A model generated the notes under the pieces. It had not been told where the DNA came from. It was given only the letters and a program-made list of their open reading frames with translations, and made no database searches. A stretch of 40,947 nucleotides of DNA from a virus, in the IMG/VR virus record IMGVR_UViG_3300025889_000269, positions 1 through 40,947 of that record; one strand, given 5' to 3'. The position numbers were made by a program, and so were the translations under genes. Within the stretch, counting starts at the first letter, position 1; the number at the start of each line of letters is the position of its first letter. Below are positions 1 to 8,021 of the stretch, one piece after another.

Positions 1-134
1 ATGGCGGAAACAGTGTTGCATGGTCCATGGGCGGCGATTGGAAATCAGTTGCGGCGGTCAATGGTTTCCGATTGATTTCCACATCGGGCAACCTCACGTC
101 AGGGGCCATCAATCTCTACGGCATCGTGAAATAG
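1..134 (+). CDS. C-terminal fragment of a tail-fibre-like protein (5' truncated by window)
   Basis: The open frame entering at base 3 runs 43 codons to a TAG at 132-134 with no need for an internal start. The residues include alternating small and aromatic positions and end in a Gly-Ala-Ile-Asn-Leu-Tyr-Gly-Ile stretch, a type of ending often seen at the C terminus of phage tail fibre and concanavalin-like tail domains. The next gene, also fibre-like, begins 9 bp later. That fits a pair of consecutive fibre genes in front of the lysis cassette. Only the extreme C terminus is present, so the identification rests on position and flavour, not on a diagnostic motif. Confidence 0.5.
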   Translation, partial: GGNSVAWSMGGDWKSVAAVNGFRLISTSGNLTSGAINLYGIVK

Positions 135-143
135 GAAAAGATC

Positions 144-1709
144 ATGGCAACTGTAGTTTCAAAGAACCTAATCGCTGATCTCACCAGCACACTTGAAAAC
201 AATGTTGCACTTCTCTCAGTCTTCCGCGCCCTCGACGCCAGCGCCAACTACTACGGTCTGACCAATGGCTTCTCGGATGAGTTCAATGATGCATCCGGCA
301 TCCAACAAATTTGGAGTGAAGATCAGGGCGGTCACACGACTACTCGTAATCCGATTATCAGCAACAGCCATAATGGTCACACTGACGCCAGCGATACCGA
401 AGTTGTCTCGCAGTCTCTCATCTTTGGCTCTGGCGACGTGGGCAAGACCATCAGCACGATCTTGATTTCCACCAACGACGACGGCGCGGGTACGGCCGGC
501 GAAGTGCATGGCGACGTGTTCCAGATGGAAATCGCCAGCGCCGCGACCGGCGGCACGGTCTACTGCACGCTGACGACGACCGTTATCGACTTCCGCGACA
601 CCGCTGGCGATCCGCCTTGCACGTTTATGGCAACAACGCCGTGGAAGGTTCCCGACAGCACCACGACCTTCTGGCTGCGAGTTAGTCGTGTCTCTGGCTC
701 TGGTGTGCTGCCGATCTCCTATTCGACGGGCAACTCCTATACTTCCGGCTCGATGCACACCACGTCTGGAGGAACCGACGGCGACAAGGACTTCTCCCGC
801 GTTGTCGTCTACTCGAACAATTATGGATTGTTGTTTTTTGAAAAGCCAGCACCGCGCTACGACACAACTGGCGACTACCTCGACAATAATACTGGCGGAT
901 ATGCCATTGGCGCTCCAAAAGCAGCAGACGCTACCAGAGGCGCGGATGGAGCTTCACACTATGCTGGCTACAAGCTGCCAGGAGGGCGTGTCGTCAAATC
1001 TTTTTGGGCGTTCAACGATGGAGGTAACAGCGCGACCGGACGCTTTTCTATCATGCGCTGGAACGGTAAGAGTTCAGCGCCAACAGAGATGGCGACTACT
1101 GGCAACATCACCATCGCTAATGGTGGGTGGGGGGAACATGCATGTGCTTACACCGTTCCAAACGACGCCAACATTTATTACCCGGCGATGTATTTTCAGA
1201 ACCACAGCACGGCCAGTGAAAGCCATTCCGAAGCGCCCTATTTTGGTCAATGGTCTAACCCGCCAGCGGGTAGCCACACGATCATCACAACCGCCCCGGA
1301 TGCTGGCATCAACAAGAACGGCCCAGGCAATGTTGATCCAGTTTGGCGCATCGAGTTTACTGCCGCCGCCACAAACATGGACGTTTATATGTCCGAAGCC
1401 TACGACGTTGGCGCAACCATCACCCTCGCCAGCGCCCTTGTCTTGATCGAGGAGATCGCCGGTACGATCACCTACGGCACCGACGTCATCATCAAGCTGT
1501 CGGCAGACGGCGGAACCACGTTCGAGACCGTGGCCCTGGCCGACACTACCGATCACGGGACGACAACCTTCAACGGCAACACCGTCCACATTGTCACCGC
1601 CAACGGCATCGACCTGTCCAGCCACGCCGGCCAGGAGATCGTCGTCAAAGTCACCACCGCCAACGGCGTTGAGGTTCACTGCCACGCCGCCTGGGCTGGC
1701 ACCAGCTAG
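144..1709 (+). CDS. Putative tail fibre / receptor-binding structural protein, 521 aa
   Basis: A long beta-rich protein, high in Thr, Ser, Gly and Asn, with no hydrophobic membrane segment and no enzymatic motif. The N-terminal 30 residues are helical-looking (LIADLTSTLENNVALL) and could be the virion-attachment part. Residues from about 410 onward look like a beta-sandwich domain with a repeated 'sadGGttFe' type strand pattern, common in phage fibre tips. The ATG at 144 is preceded by AGGAAAAG, a good ribosome site. It follows another fibre-like end and precedes two tiny genes and the lysis cassette, the usual place for fibres in short-tailed phages. Exact role and receptor are unknown. Confidence 0.6.
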   Translation: MATVVSKNLIADLTSTLENNVALLSVFRALDASANYYGLTNGFSDEFNDASGIQQIWSEDQGGHTTTRNPIISNSHNGHTDASDTEVVSQSLIFGSGDVGKTISTILISTNDDGAGTAGEVHGDVFQMEIASAATGGTVYCTLTTTVIDFRDTAGDPPCTFMATTPWKVPDSTTTFWLRVSRVSGSGVLPISYSTGNSYTSGSMHTTSGGTDGDKDFSRVVVYSNNYGLLFFEKPAPRYDTTGDYLDNNTGGYAIGAPKAADATRGADGASHYAGYKLPGGRVVKSFWAFNDGGNSATGRFSIMRWNGKSSAPTEMATTGNITIANGGWGEHACAYTVPNDANIYYPAMYFQNHSTASESHSEAPYFGQWSNPPAGSHTIITTAPDAGINKNGPGNVDPVWRIEFTAAATNMDVYMSEAYDVGATITLASALVLIEEIAGTITYGTDVIIKLSADGGTTFETVALADTTDHGTTTFNGNTVHIVTANGIDLSSHAGQEIVVKVTTANGVEVHCHAAWAGTS

Positions 1710-1718
1710 GAGACCGAC

Positions 1719-1796
1719 ATGCCACAGAAACCCTGGAACCCCGCGAAGCCGGGCTTCTCCGCTCCGGTGAAGCCGACCCCAACTCCGGTGGAATAA
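1719..1796 (+). CDS. Small Pro-rich ORF, 25 aa
   Basis: ATG at 1719 follows TAGGAGACCGAC, where AGGAGA makes a strong ribosome site 6 nt upstream. The peptide is Pro/Lys rich (about nine prolines in 25 residues) and ends at 1796, 3 bp before the next ATG. The spacing and ribosome site argue that it is translated. No function is recognised; it could be a small appendix of the fibre genes. Confidence 0.4.
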   Translation: MPQKPWNPAKPGFSAPVKPTPTPVE

Positions 1797-1799
1797 CCT

Positions 1800-1952
1800 A
1801 TGGCCGACCAGCCGCCTCTGACCGAGCAGGAGGTCACGGTGATCCGTGCTCTGTTGCGGAACCTCCCGGCGACCGTTGCCGACCCGGAAGCCTTTGTCGC
1901 TCAGTGGCGGGACGAGAACGCTGCCGACCCTTGGCCCGTAGCCCCGGTGTAA
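1800..1952 (+). CDS. Small hypothetical protein, 50 aa
   Basis: Reads from ATG 1800 to TAA 1952 as an acidic 50-residue protein (LTEQEVTVIRALLRNLPATV near its start, then Trp-containing segments). It lies tightly between the 25-aa ORF and the coiled-coil/TM gene at 1964, in the same direction, which supports real coding. The first half looks like two short helices. I recognise no family. Confidence 0.45.
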   Translation: MADQPPLTEQEVTVIRALLRNLPATVADPEAFVAQWRDENAADPWPVAPV

Positions 1953-1963
1953 GGTAGCGACAT

Positions 1964-2353
1964 ATGGCCGACACCTCCCAAGAGTACGTCACCCGGCATC
2001 AATCAATGGCGATAGCCCGTGAGACTGCTCATGCGGTGGTGCAAGAAGTCGCGCCCATCATAGCCGACCGGGCGATTGCTGCTGCATGTGAGGATAAGCG
2101 CCGGGCTATTTCGGAATTGGACAAGCGAGTGGCGGTCATGGAAACGGAGTTGGTTCACGGCAGCGGTATTTTTTGTGAGATCAAGGATGACATGGCCGAC
2201 ATAAAAAGCGCGGTGTCAGAGGTTGCCGACGATCTCCGCAAGCACATGCTCTGGGAGGAAAGCCAGCGCCACAAGATCGGCGCGTTCCTGATCGTCTCCC
2301 TGCTCGGCGTTGTCAGCGCGCTGCTCGTCTACATCTGGCAGGGCCATGTCTGA
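1964..2353 (+). CDS. Coiled-coil protein with C-terminal membrane anchor, lysis cassette, 129 aa
   Basis: Residues 1-100 are charged and heptad-like, consistent with a coiled coil. Residues about 104-123 (GAFLIVSLLGVVSALLVYIW) form one strong transmembrane helix followed by a three-residue tail. The stop TGA at 2351-2353 overlaps the ATG of the lipoprotein gene by one base, so the two are translationally coupled. Position directly before lipoprotein, TM protein, holin and endolysin suggests a lysis accessory role (holin, antiholin or spanin partner). The topology alone does not decide which. Confidence 0.55.
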   Translation: MADTSQEYVTRHQSMAIARETAHAVVQEVAPIIADRAIAAACEDKRRAISELDKRVAVMETELVHGSGIFCEIKDDMADIKSAVSEVADDLRKHMLWEESQRHKIGAFLIVSLLGVVSALLVYIWQGHV

Positions 2354-2541
2354 TGAGCCGTGTGGTAAACCGTGTCGGATTTGTTCTCATCGCGGTGTTT
2401 GCTTCTTTGTCGATGAGCGGTTGTTCCGTGATGCCGGAAATGATGACGACGGAGGAATTGCGCCGCCAGGAAGCGGAACTGCCAAGGCCGATCCTGATGG
2501 AGACGACTTGCACGGTTCGGACGGTTGAGGCTCGCTACTGA
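2353..2541 (+). CDS. Small lipoprotein, o-spanin candidate, 62 aa
   Basis: The N terminus has a positively charged start, a hydrophobic stretch and the lipobox LSMSGC with Cys at about residue 24, giving a mature lipoprotein of about 39 residues. The mature part is short, charged and Pro-containing. It is coupled by TGATG overlaps both upstream (2353) and downstream (2541). Small lipoproteins inside lysis cassettes are typically outer-membrane spanin subunits. No partner is certain here: either the 129-aa or the 103-aa TM protein could be the inner-membrane half. Confidence 0.6.
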   Translation: MSRVVNRVGFVLIAVFASLSMSGCSVMPEMMTTEELRRQEAELPRPILMETTCTVRTVEARY

Positions 2542-2852
2542 TGGCAGAGCAGCGCGAACGCGCCGGATCACCGGCAGACCGCAGGGGCGTCGATTTTGGA
2601 GCGTTGCTATCCAAGCTGCCGCTGATCCTGACTATTGGCGGTTTGGTGCTGGCGATGGCGCAAATGTATTTCCAGCTTCAATTCGTCACCAGCAAGATCA
2701 ACCCAGAGGCGATTGCGAAGTGGGAACGTACCCAGGCCGAGACTGCGGGCAAGGCTGAGTTGACACAGGACATCAACAACCGCCGTTGGTGTATGCAGAA
2801 GATGACGCTCAAGGGCGCGGACATCCATGAAGTCATGGCCTGTTTTGATTAG
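2541..2852 (+). CDS. Single-TM lysis-cassette protein, i-spanin candidate, 103 aa
   Basis: About 24 polar residues are followed by one transmembrane helix (LPLILTIGGLVLAMAQMYF, about residues 26-44) and a charged, helical C-terminal part of about 58 residues with two cysteines. A class-II-like topology with a helical periplasmic domain is what inner-membrane spanins show, and it directly follows the lipoprotein with a one-base overlap (TGATG). A small holin or an unrelated membrane protein remains possible. Confidence 0.5.
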   Translation: MAEQRERAGSPADRRGVDFGALLSKLPLILTIGGLVLAMAQMYFQLQFVTSKINPEAIAKWERTQAETAGKAELTQDINNRRWCMQKMTLKGADIHEVMACFD

Positions 2853-2861
2853 GAGAGATTG

Positions 2862-3308
2862 ATGCTTAGTTTACTCGGATCACTGCTCGGCTTTGGCACG
2901 AGTTTCCTCCCCAAAATTCTTGGGTTCTTTGAGGAAAAGCGCGATCAAGCGCATGAACTCCGTATGATGGACAAACAGCTTGAACAACAGAAAGCCATCG
3001 GCCAGCAAAAACTCCAGATGATGCACGTCGATGCTGATATTCGCGAAGGCGAAGCCCTTCTCAAGCACGACGCCAGCCTACAGCGGAGAGCATCGACGTG
3101 GGTGGTAGATTTCGCTGCGTCTGTGCGGCCTGTCTTGACGTACCTGTTCTTCATTGAGTTTTTTACGCTGACGTACTTGCTGGCGTTTGGCTATATCACC
3201 AAGGATTTCTACAAAACGATCTGGGACAACCCGACACAAGCCCTGTTTGCAACTGTTGTCTCCTTCTGGTTCGGCTCCCGCACTTTTGCTCGGGAACGGC
3301 ATACATGA
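2862..3308 (+). CDS. Holin, gene-transfer-agent 3-TM type, 148 aa
   Basis: I chose ATG 2862 rather than the in-frame TTG at 2859 because AGGAGA at 2851-2856 is then 5 nt upstream. The N terminus is a hydrophobic segment (LLGSLLGFGTSFLPKILGFF), followed by a long charged amphipathic coiled coil (about residues 24-75), then hydrophobic segments around VRPVLTYLFFIEFFTLTYLL and ATVVSFWFGSRTF. This arrangement matches the 'holin of 3TMs, for gene-transfer release' family typical of alphaproteobacterial GTAs and phages. Such proteins make lesions in the inner membrane to let the muramidase out. Its stop overlaps the endolysin start by 4 bases (ATGA). Confidence 0.75.
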   Translation: MLSLLGSLLGFGTSFLPKILGFFEEKRDQAHELRMMDKQLEQQKAIGQQKLQMMHVDADIREGEALLKHDASLQRRASTWVVDFAASVRPVLTYLFFIEFFTLTYLLAFGYITKDFYKTIWDNPTQALFATVVSFWFGSRTFARERHT

Positions 3309-3757
3309 GGACAAGTGAGGCCGGGATTGCGCTTATATGCACTTTCGAGGGTTTCAGCGCCGAGCCCTACCTTTGCCCTGCTGGCCGCGCCACTATTGGT
3401 TATGGGTCTACTTGGGACATCAATGGTGATCCTGTTACTATGGATCACCCTCCTGTCTCCGAAGAAGAAGCCCGAGACCTTGTCGCCCGGGAACTGAGAC
3501 ACGTCGAGACAGCAATCGACCGGCTTATCAAAGTCGGGCTCGAACAGCCGTCTTTCGACGCAATCTCGTCGTTCACGTTCAACGTCGGGTCCGGGAACCT
3601 ACAGCGATCCACTCTCAGAATGAAGCTGAACCGGGGAAACTACCTCGGTGCAGCGAACGAGTTCCCCAAGTGGCGGCGGGCAGGGGGTAAAATCCTTAAA
3701 GGGCTTGTCCATCGCCGCGCTGCGGAGAAACAAATGTTCATGGAGGGGATTTTCTGA
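3305..3757 (+). CDS. Endolysin, T4-type muramidase (GH24), 150 aa
   Basis: Cleaves the MurNAc-GlcNAc bond of peptidoglycan at the end of infection. The diagnostic region runs from residue 12 to 34: Glu15 in FEGF, Cys24 in YLCPAG and Thr30 in TIGYG, exactly the E-8-C-5-T spacing of the family (most members have D in place of C). Further on, NVGSGNLQRSTL and the Arg-rich HRRAAEKQMF segment match the C-terminal lobe. There is no N-terminal signal or SAR segment, so it should be cytoplasmic and depend on the upstream holin. ATGA overlap with the holin and TGATG overlap with the next gene show tight coupling. Confidence 0.9.
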   Translation: MRTSEAGIALICTFEGFSAEPYLCPAGRATIGYGSTWDINGDPVTMDHPPVSEEEARDLVARELRHVETAIDRLIKVGLEQPSFDAISSFTFNVGSGNLQRSTLRMKLNRGNYLGAANEFPKWRRAGGKILKGLVHRRAAEKQMFMEGIF

Positions 3758-4197
3758 TGCTCTCTGTTGCAATCCCGGTACTTGCGATCTGGCGGCTCTC
3801 CGATGGTGGATGGCATCGCCTTCCGTTTGGCTCCAACCTCCTCGGATACGCTCTGTGTCTCGGCCTCTCGTACCTCGCTCTGGGCCCGTGGGGGATCTTA
3901 CCCGGTATCTTCTACGGGATCGGTCTCGCCCAAGGCTATGATGGTTGGGACGAGTACAAAGTTATGCTTCGCCGGGCGTGGTTCGCCCCACTGGCCGCCG
4001 GTTCGGTACTTTGTCTCTCATATTTCGGCCAGATTGATACACAAAACAATTTGTGGCTCGTTGGTGCGCTTCTGGCCCCGGTGATCGGCAACGTAACCCA
4101 ACCTTGGCTCCGCGCCCGAGTAACAAATCGTTTTGTCGAGCCCTTTGAAGGGGCGTGTGTTGGGCTTTCGATAGCTTTTTTGTCTCTAATGGTGTAA
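3757..4197 (+). CDS. Multi-pass membrane protein of unknown function, 146 aa
   Basis: At least three and probably four hydrophobic segments are visible: around the N terminus (LSVAIPVLAIW), LLGYALCLGLSYLALGPWGI, LAAGSVLCLSYF and the C-terminal ACVGLSIAFLSLMV. The start overlaps the endolysin stop (TGATG), so it belongs to the lysis operon. Between the TM segments is a Trp/Tyr-rich GYDGWDEYK loop. It could be a second holin-like or an exclusion protein; I recognise no family. Confidence 0.6.
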   Translation: MLSVAIPVLAIWRLSDGGWHRLPFGSNLLGYALCLGLSYLALGPWGILPGIFYGIGLAQGYDGWDEYKVMLRRAWFAPLAAGSVLCLSYFGQIDTQNNLWLVGALLAPVIGNVTQPWLRARVTNRFVEPFEGACVGLSIAFLSLMV

Positions 4198-4207
4198 GAC
4201 ACAAGAC

Positions 4208-5803
4208 ATGACGCACGACATAGACGCCCAAATTGAACGAGACAAACGCCGGGAACTACTCCTCCGGCGCAAACGCGCTGTCCTAACAGCGCGTGACGAT
4301 CTCTTGGAATTTGCGCGTCTCACCATGCCGCATCCCGACAACATGGAAGACCCCCGGGAAAGTCTTTATGTGCCCGCAGCGCATCACAAGTTGATAGCCG
4401 ACGTTTTGATGGCTGTGGAGCGCGGAGACAAGACACGGGTGATACTCGCGGCCCCGCCGAGACACGGCAAGACACAAATCACCACCAAAACAGCGCCCGC
4501 GTGGTACATGGGCAAGAACCCCAAACACTCTGTTATCGTTGCGACGTATAACGAAAAGTTTAGTGTGGACTTGGGCCGGGCTGTGCGGAACCTCATGCGC
4601 TCGCCGCTTTACGCGCAAGTCTTCCCCGAAGTGTGTCTTGAGACCGGGTCTCAGGCCAGCGATTTTATGACCATTGAAGGTGGGGGCGCTCTCGCCTTTG
4701 CGGGTCGCGGCGGTACGATTACGGGTCGCGGCGGTGATTTGCTTATCATCGACGATCCGATCAAGGGCCGGGAAGAAGCCGATAGCCCCACGATCCGGGA
4801 TAAACTCTGGTCTTGGTACAACGACGACCTAAAGTCTCGTCTGATGACCGATAGCGGTAAAATCCTGATTATCCAGACCCGCTGGCACGAAGACGACCTC
4901 GTTGGGCGTCTCACCGACCCGTTGAACTCCCACTACGAGCCCGCCGAGGCCGCGAAATGGGAAGTGATTAACTTGCCCGCGCTGGCGGAAGAAGACGACC
5001 CACTGAAACGCCCCGTGGGCACTGCCTTATGGCCGGAACGCTTTTCGTCGAAACACTTGAAAGACCTCCAACGCGCTGATCCTCGGGGTTTCTCGGCTCT
5101 CTATCAGGGACACCCGAGCCCCGAGGACGGCAACTTCTTCAAAGACGAACACATTATGACGTATGGCCGCCAAGACTTGCCGCCGAAAGAGGCGTTGAAG
5201 TTTTATGTGGCGAGCGATCACGCTGTCTCAACGAAACAAGGCCGAGACAAGACGGTCTTGATCCCGGTCGGTGTAGACAGCGACGAGACCATTTGGGTGA
5301 TGCCCGATGTCTGGTGGCGGCAACAGCCGACCGATGTCGTGGTCGAAGCCATGTTGAACACGATTGAGGCGTATCAACCTCTTTGGTGGTGGGCGGAAAA
5401 GGGTCATGTCTCGAAATCTATCGGGCCGTTTCTCCGCAAGCGCATGATAGAAGAACGCACATTCTGTGCTATCGACGAAATCACCCCAATCGCAGACAAA
5501 CAAACCCGAGCCCAGAGCATCCAAGCCCGTATGGCGCTGGGGAAAGTTCGCTTTCCCAAGTTCGCCGCTTGGTATCCGGCGGCTCGGGACCAACTTTTGA
5601 AATTCCCGCATGGCGCACACGACGATTTTGTTGATGCGTTGGCGTATATCGGGCTCGGGCTCAACAAAATGGCCCCGTCTCGGTATGTCTCCGGGAAACG
5701 TCGAGACACGGGTGCCCGCCCGGGGTCTCTGGCATGGGTGAAAGCCCAATCCAACAAGGAACGGCGTGACCGGGCCATGCAAGCCAACGTGAATGGGTGG
5801 TGA
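4208..5803 (+). CDS. terL: Terminase large subunit, 531 aa
   Basis: The motor and nuclease that package DNA into the prohead. The N-terminal ATPase shows Walker A APPRHGKT (about residues 82-89) and Walker B DLLIIDDP (about 177-184), with IIQTRWHEDDLVGR as the coupling region. The C-terminal nuclease has an RNase-H-like start FYVASDHAV, a middle WWAEKG segment and the late acidic HDDFVDALAY. Full length for the family. The ATG at 4208 follows AAGACACAAGAC. The portal gene begins at its 3' end. No small-subunit gene lies next to it; a candidate is at the far right edge of the window. Confidence 0.93.
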   Translation: MTHDIDAQIERDKRRELLLRRKRAVLTARDDLLEFARLTMPHPDNMEDPRESLYVPAAHHKLIADVLMAVERGDKTRVILAAPPRHGKTQITTKTAPAWYMGKNPKHSVIVATYNEKFSVDLGRAVRNLMRSPLYAQVFPEVCLETGSQASDFMTIEGGGALAFAGRGGTITGRGGDLLIIDDPIKGREEADSPTIRDKLWSWYNDDLKSRLMTDSGKILIIQTRWHEDDLVGRLTDPLNSHYEPAEAAKWEVINLPALAEEDDPLKRPVGTALWPERFSSKHLKDLQRADPRGFSALYQGHPSPEDGNFFKDEHIMTYGRQDLPPKEALKFYVASDHAVSTKQGRDKTVLIPVGVDSDETIWVMPDVWWRQQPTDVVVEAMLNTIEAYQPLWWWAEKGHVSKSIGPFLRKRMIEERTFCAIDEITPIADKQTRAQSIQARMALGKVRFPKFAAWYPAARDQLLKFPHGAHDDFVDALAYIGLGLNKMAPSRYVSGKRRDTGARPGSLAWVKAQSNKERRDRAMQANVNGW

Positions 5804-5805
5804 TT

Positions 5806-7926
5806 ATGGAAGACATGTTTGACGAAGTCGAAGCCCTCGAAAACGGGGAAAACGGCCAAGACACGGTGGTCCCCCGTGAGAAGCCCGAGCCCGGAGAAGC
5901 CCGCGCGGCCCTCGTTCGGCAGTGGCAAGACCGTGTGACCGGGGCGAAATCCTTCTACGAGAAGAATTTCAAGTCGATGCGCGACGACCAACAGTTTGTT
6001 AGGGGCAAGCAGTGGAAAGGCGCAGACGGGCAGTATGTGGCGAACGTCGCACATCGCCACGTCCAACAGAAGACTGCCTTCCTGTATGCTAAAAACCCCC
6101 GGGTTTCCGCCAAAATGCGCCCCCGGTTGCTCGGCACCGTCTGGGATGGCTCGAACAGGCAGTTGATGATGGCGCAACAGGCCAGCGCAGCGGCGATGCA
6201 GGGTATGGCTCCGCCGAGCGCCGAAGCCGCGCAGATCATCGCGGAAGCCGAAGAAGCCCGGAGCCACAACCAGATGCTCCGCCGGGTCGGAGACACGTTG
6301 GCGTATCTATACGAATACAATCTCGACGAACAGATCGACCCGTTCAAATCCATGATGAAACTCACCGTGCGCCGGGCGATCACGACCGGCGTCGGCTACG
6401 TCAAACTTGGGTTTCAGCGTGTCATGGAAATGCGACCGGACGTCAAAAACCAGATCGCAGACTTCACCCAACGTCTCCACACGTTGGAACGTCTGGCGGC
6501 GGATATGGCCGACGGCGAAATCAACAAAGACGATGCCGAGGCCGAACAGCTTCGTTTGTCGATCCAAGCCCTCGAAAAAGAGGAACAGGTCTTAGTCCGT
6601 GAAGGGCTGGCGTTGGATTACCCGGATAGCACTTGCATCATCCCGGACACCAAATGCAAGAACCTGAGAACCTTTTCTGGGTGCGAGTGGGTCGCGCAAG
6701 AATACCTCCTGTCTCCTGAGACAATCCAAGAGGTCTATGGGGTAGACATCGCCACGAATTACCGGGGTTACGCCCGGAAAGAGGCCGGGGACGACGATCT
6801 CGCGGCGGAGGCGATCTCCCACATGGGCGACACCCGCGAAGACGCCAAAGGTGAGAATGGTTCCCGCCCGGAAGCGATGGTCTGGGAGGTTTACTCCCGG
6901 ATGGACGGGCTCGTTTACGTCGTTTGCGACGGATACCCTGAGTTTTTGCAAGAGCCAGAGGCTCCGGACGTTTATACCGAGCGTTTTTGGCCTTGGTTCC
7001 CGCTGGTACTCAACGAAGTTGACGATCCTAGCGATATTTTCCCTCCGAGCGACGTGTCTCTAATCCGAGACATGCAGCAAGAGTATAACAGATCGAGGCA
7101 GGGTCTCCGCGAACACCGCAAGGCTAACCGCCCCAAGACAGCGGTCGCTGCGGGTGTCTTGGACGAAGAAGACGTCTCGAAACTGCAAGACCACCCAGCT
7201 AACGCAGTGTTAGAACTTAACGCCTTGGCCCCCGGGCAGTCGGTCGATCAGGTCTTACAACCTATTAAAAACCCGCCTATCGACCCGGCGCTTTACGAGG
7301 TCAACAGTGTTTATGAAGACATTTTGCGGGTCGTTGGCGTTCAAGAGGCGACTTTGGGGTCTGTCTCCGGTGCTACGGCGACGGAAACGTCTATCGCCCA
7401 GAGTTCTCAGGCCAGCGCGACACAGTCCAACGTGGACGATCTCGACGAAATGATGACTTTGCTCGCTCGCACTGCGGGTCAGATTTTGTTTGCTGAGACA
7501 GCATCCGAGACAGTGAAAACCATTGTCGGGGAGGGCGCAGTCTGGCCCGACATGACACGCGGCGACATCGCAGCGGAAATCTACCTCGAAATCGAAGCCG
7601 GATCGACCGGGCGGCCCAACCAAGCCCAAGAAATCCAGAACGCCGAGCGGATTTTCCCCCTTCTGATGCAAATTCCCGGGGTATCCCCGGAGTGGATGGC
7701 TAAAGAGTTATTGCGCCGGTTGGATGATCGTCTGGATATTAACGATGCGTTCGATGCAGACATGCAGTCGATTGTGTCTCAGAACCAGAACAAACAGCCT
7801 GTGCAGGGCGACCCGAGTAACGACCCGAACGCCCAAGGGGTCGAGGGTGGCGCGAACACGCCGATCCCCGAAGAAAGCGTCCCACCGGAACTGGGGGCGA
7901 TTGCCGGGGCACTCGGGCTGAACTAG
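5806..7926 (+). CDS. Portal protein, 706 aa
   Basis: Forms the dodecameric ring at the packaging vertex. The frame is open from a GTG at 5797, but I prefer ATG 5806, which sits just after the terminase stop with GGGTGG upstream. The N terminus is acidic, followed by a charged YEKNFKSMRDDQQFVRGKQW region. The wing and stem regions contain QQEYNRSRQGLREHRKANRP (about 420-440) and the ATATETSIAQSSQASATQSN crown helix. The length is close to P22 gp1 (725 aa) and longer than most lambda-type portals. Position between terminase and scaffold agrees. Confidence 0.88.
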   Translation: MEDMFDEVEALENGENGQDTVVPREKPEPGEARAALVRQWQDRVTGAKSFYEKNFKSMRDDQQFVRGKQWKGADGQYVANVAHRHVQQKTAFLYAKNPRVSAKMRPRLLGTVWDGSNRQLMMAQQASAAAMQGMAPPSAEAAQIIAEAEEARSHNQMLRRVGDTLAYLYEYNLDEQIDPFKSMMKLTVRRAITTGVGYVKLGFQRVMEMRPDVKNQIADFTQRLHTLERLAADMADGEINKDDAEAEQLRLSIQALEKEEQVLVREGLALDYPDSTCIIPDTKCKNLRTFSGCEWVAQEYLLSPETIQEVYGVDIATNYRGYARKEAGDDDLAAEAISHMGDTREDAKGENGSRPEAMVWEVYSRMDGLVYVVCDGYPEFLQEPEAPDVYTERFWPWFPLVLNEVDDPSDIFPPSDVSLIRDMQQEYNRSRQGLREHRKANRPKTAVAAGVLDEEDVSKLQDHPANAVLELNALAPGQSVDQVLQPIKNPPIDPALYEVNSVYEDILRVVGVQEATLGSVSGATATETSIAQSSQASATQSNVDDLDEMMTLLARTAGQILFAETASETVKTIVGEGAVWPDMTRGDIAAEIYLEIEAGSTGRPNQAQEIQNAERIFPLLMQIPGVSPEWMAKELLRRLDDRLDINDAFDADMQSIVSQNQNKQPVQGDPSNDPNAQGVEGGANTPIPEESVPPELGAIAGALGLN

Positions 7927-7972
7927 CACAGATTGTGTGTCGGCTATTGCGCGAGACACAACTTGTGTGGTA
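7927..7972 (+). other. Imperfect inverted repeat between portal and scaffold genes
   Basis: Right after the portal stop, CACAGATTGTGTGTC faces GACACAACTTGTG across about 13 bases. The arms are complementary apart from an inserted GT and a GA/AG inversion. There is no T-run afterwards, so it is not a standard terminator. It could mark mRNA processing or a regulator site ahead of the scaffold/coat pair. Confidence 0.35.
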
Positions 7973-8021
7973 AGACACAAGACACGGTGGAGACACCAGA
8001 GTTTAATTATTTGGAGGCGTT

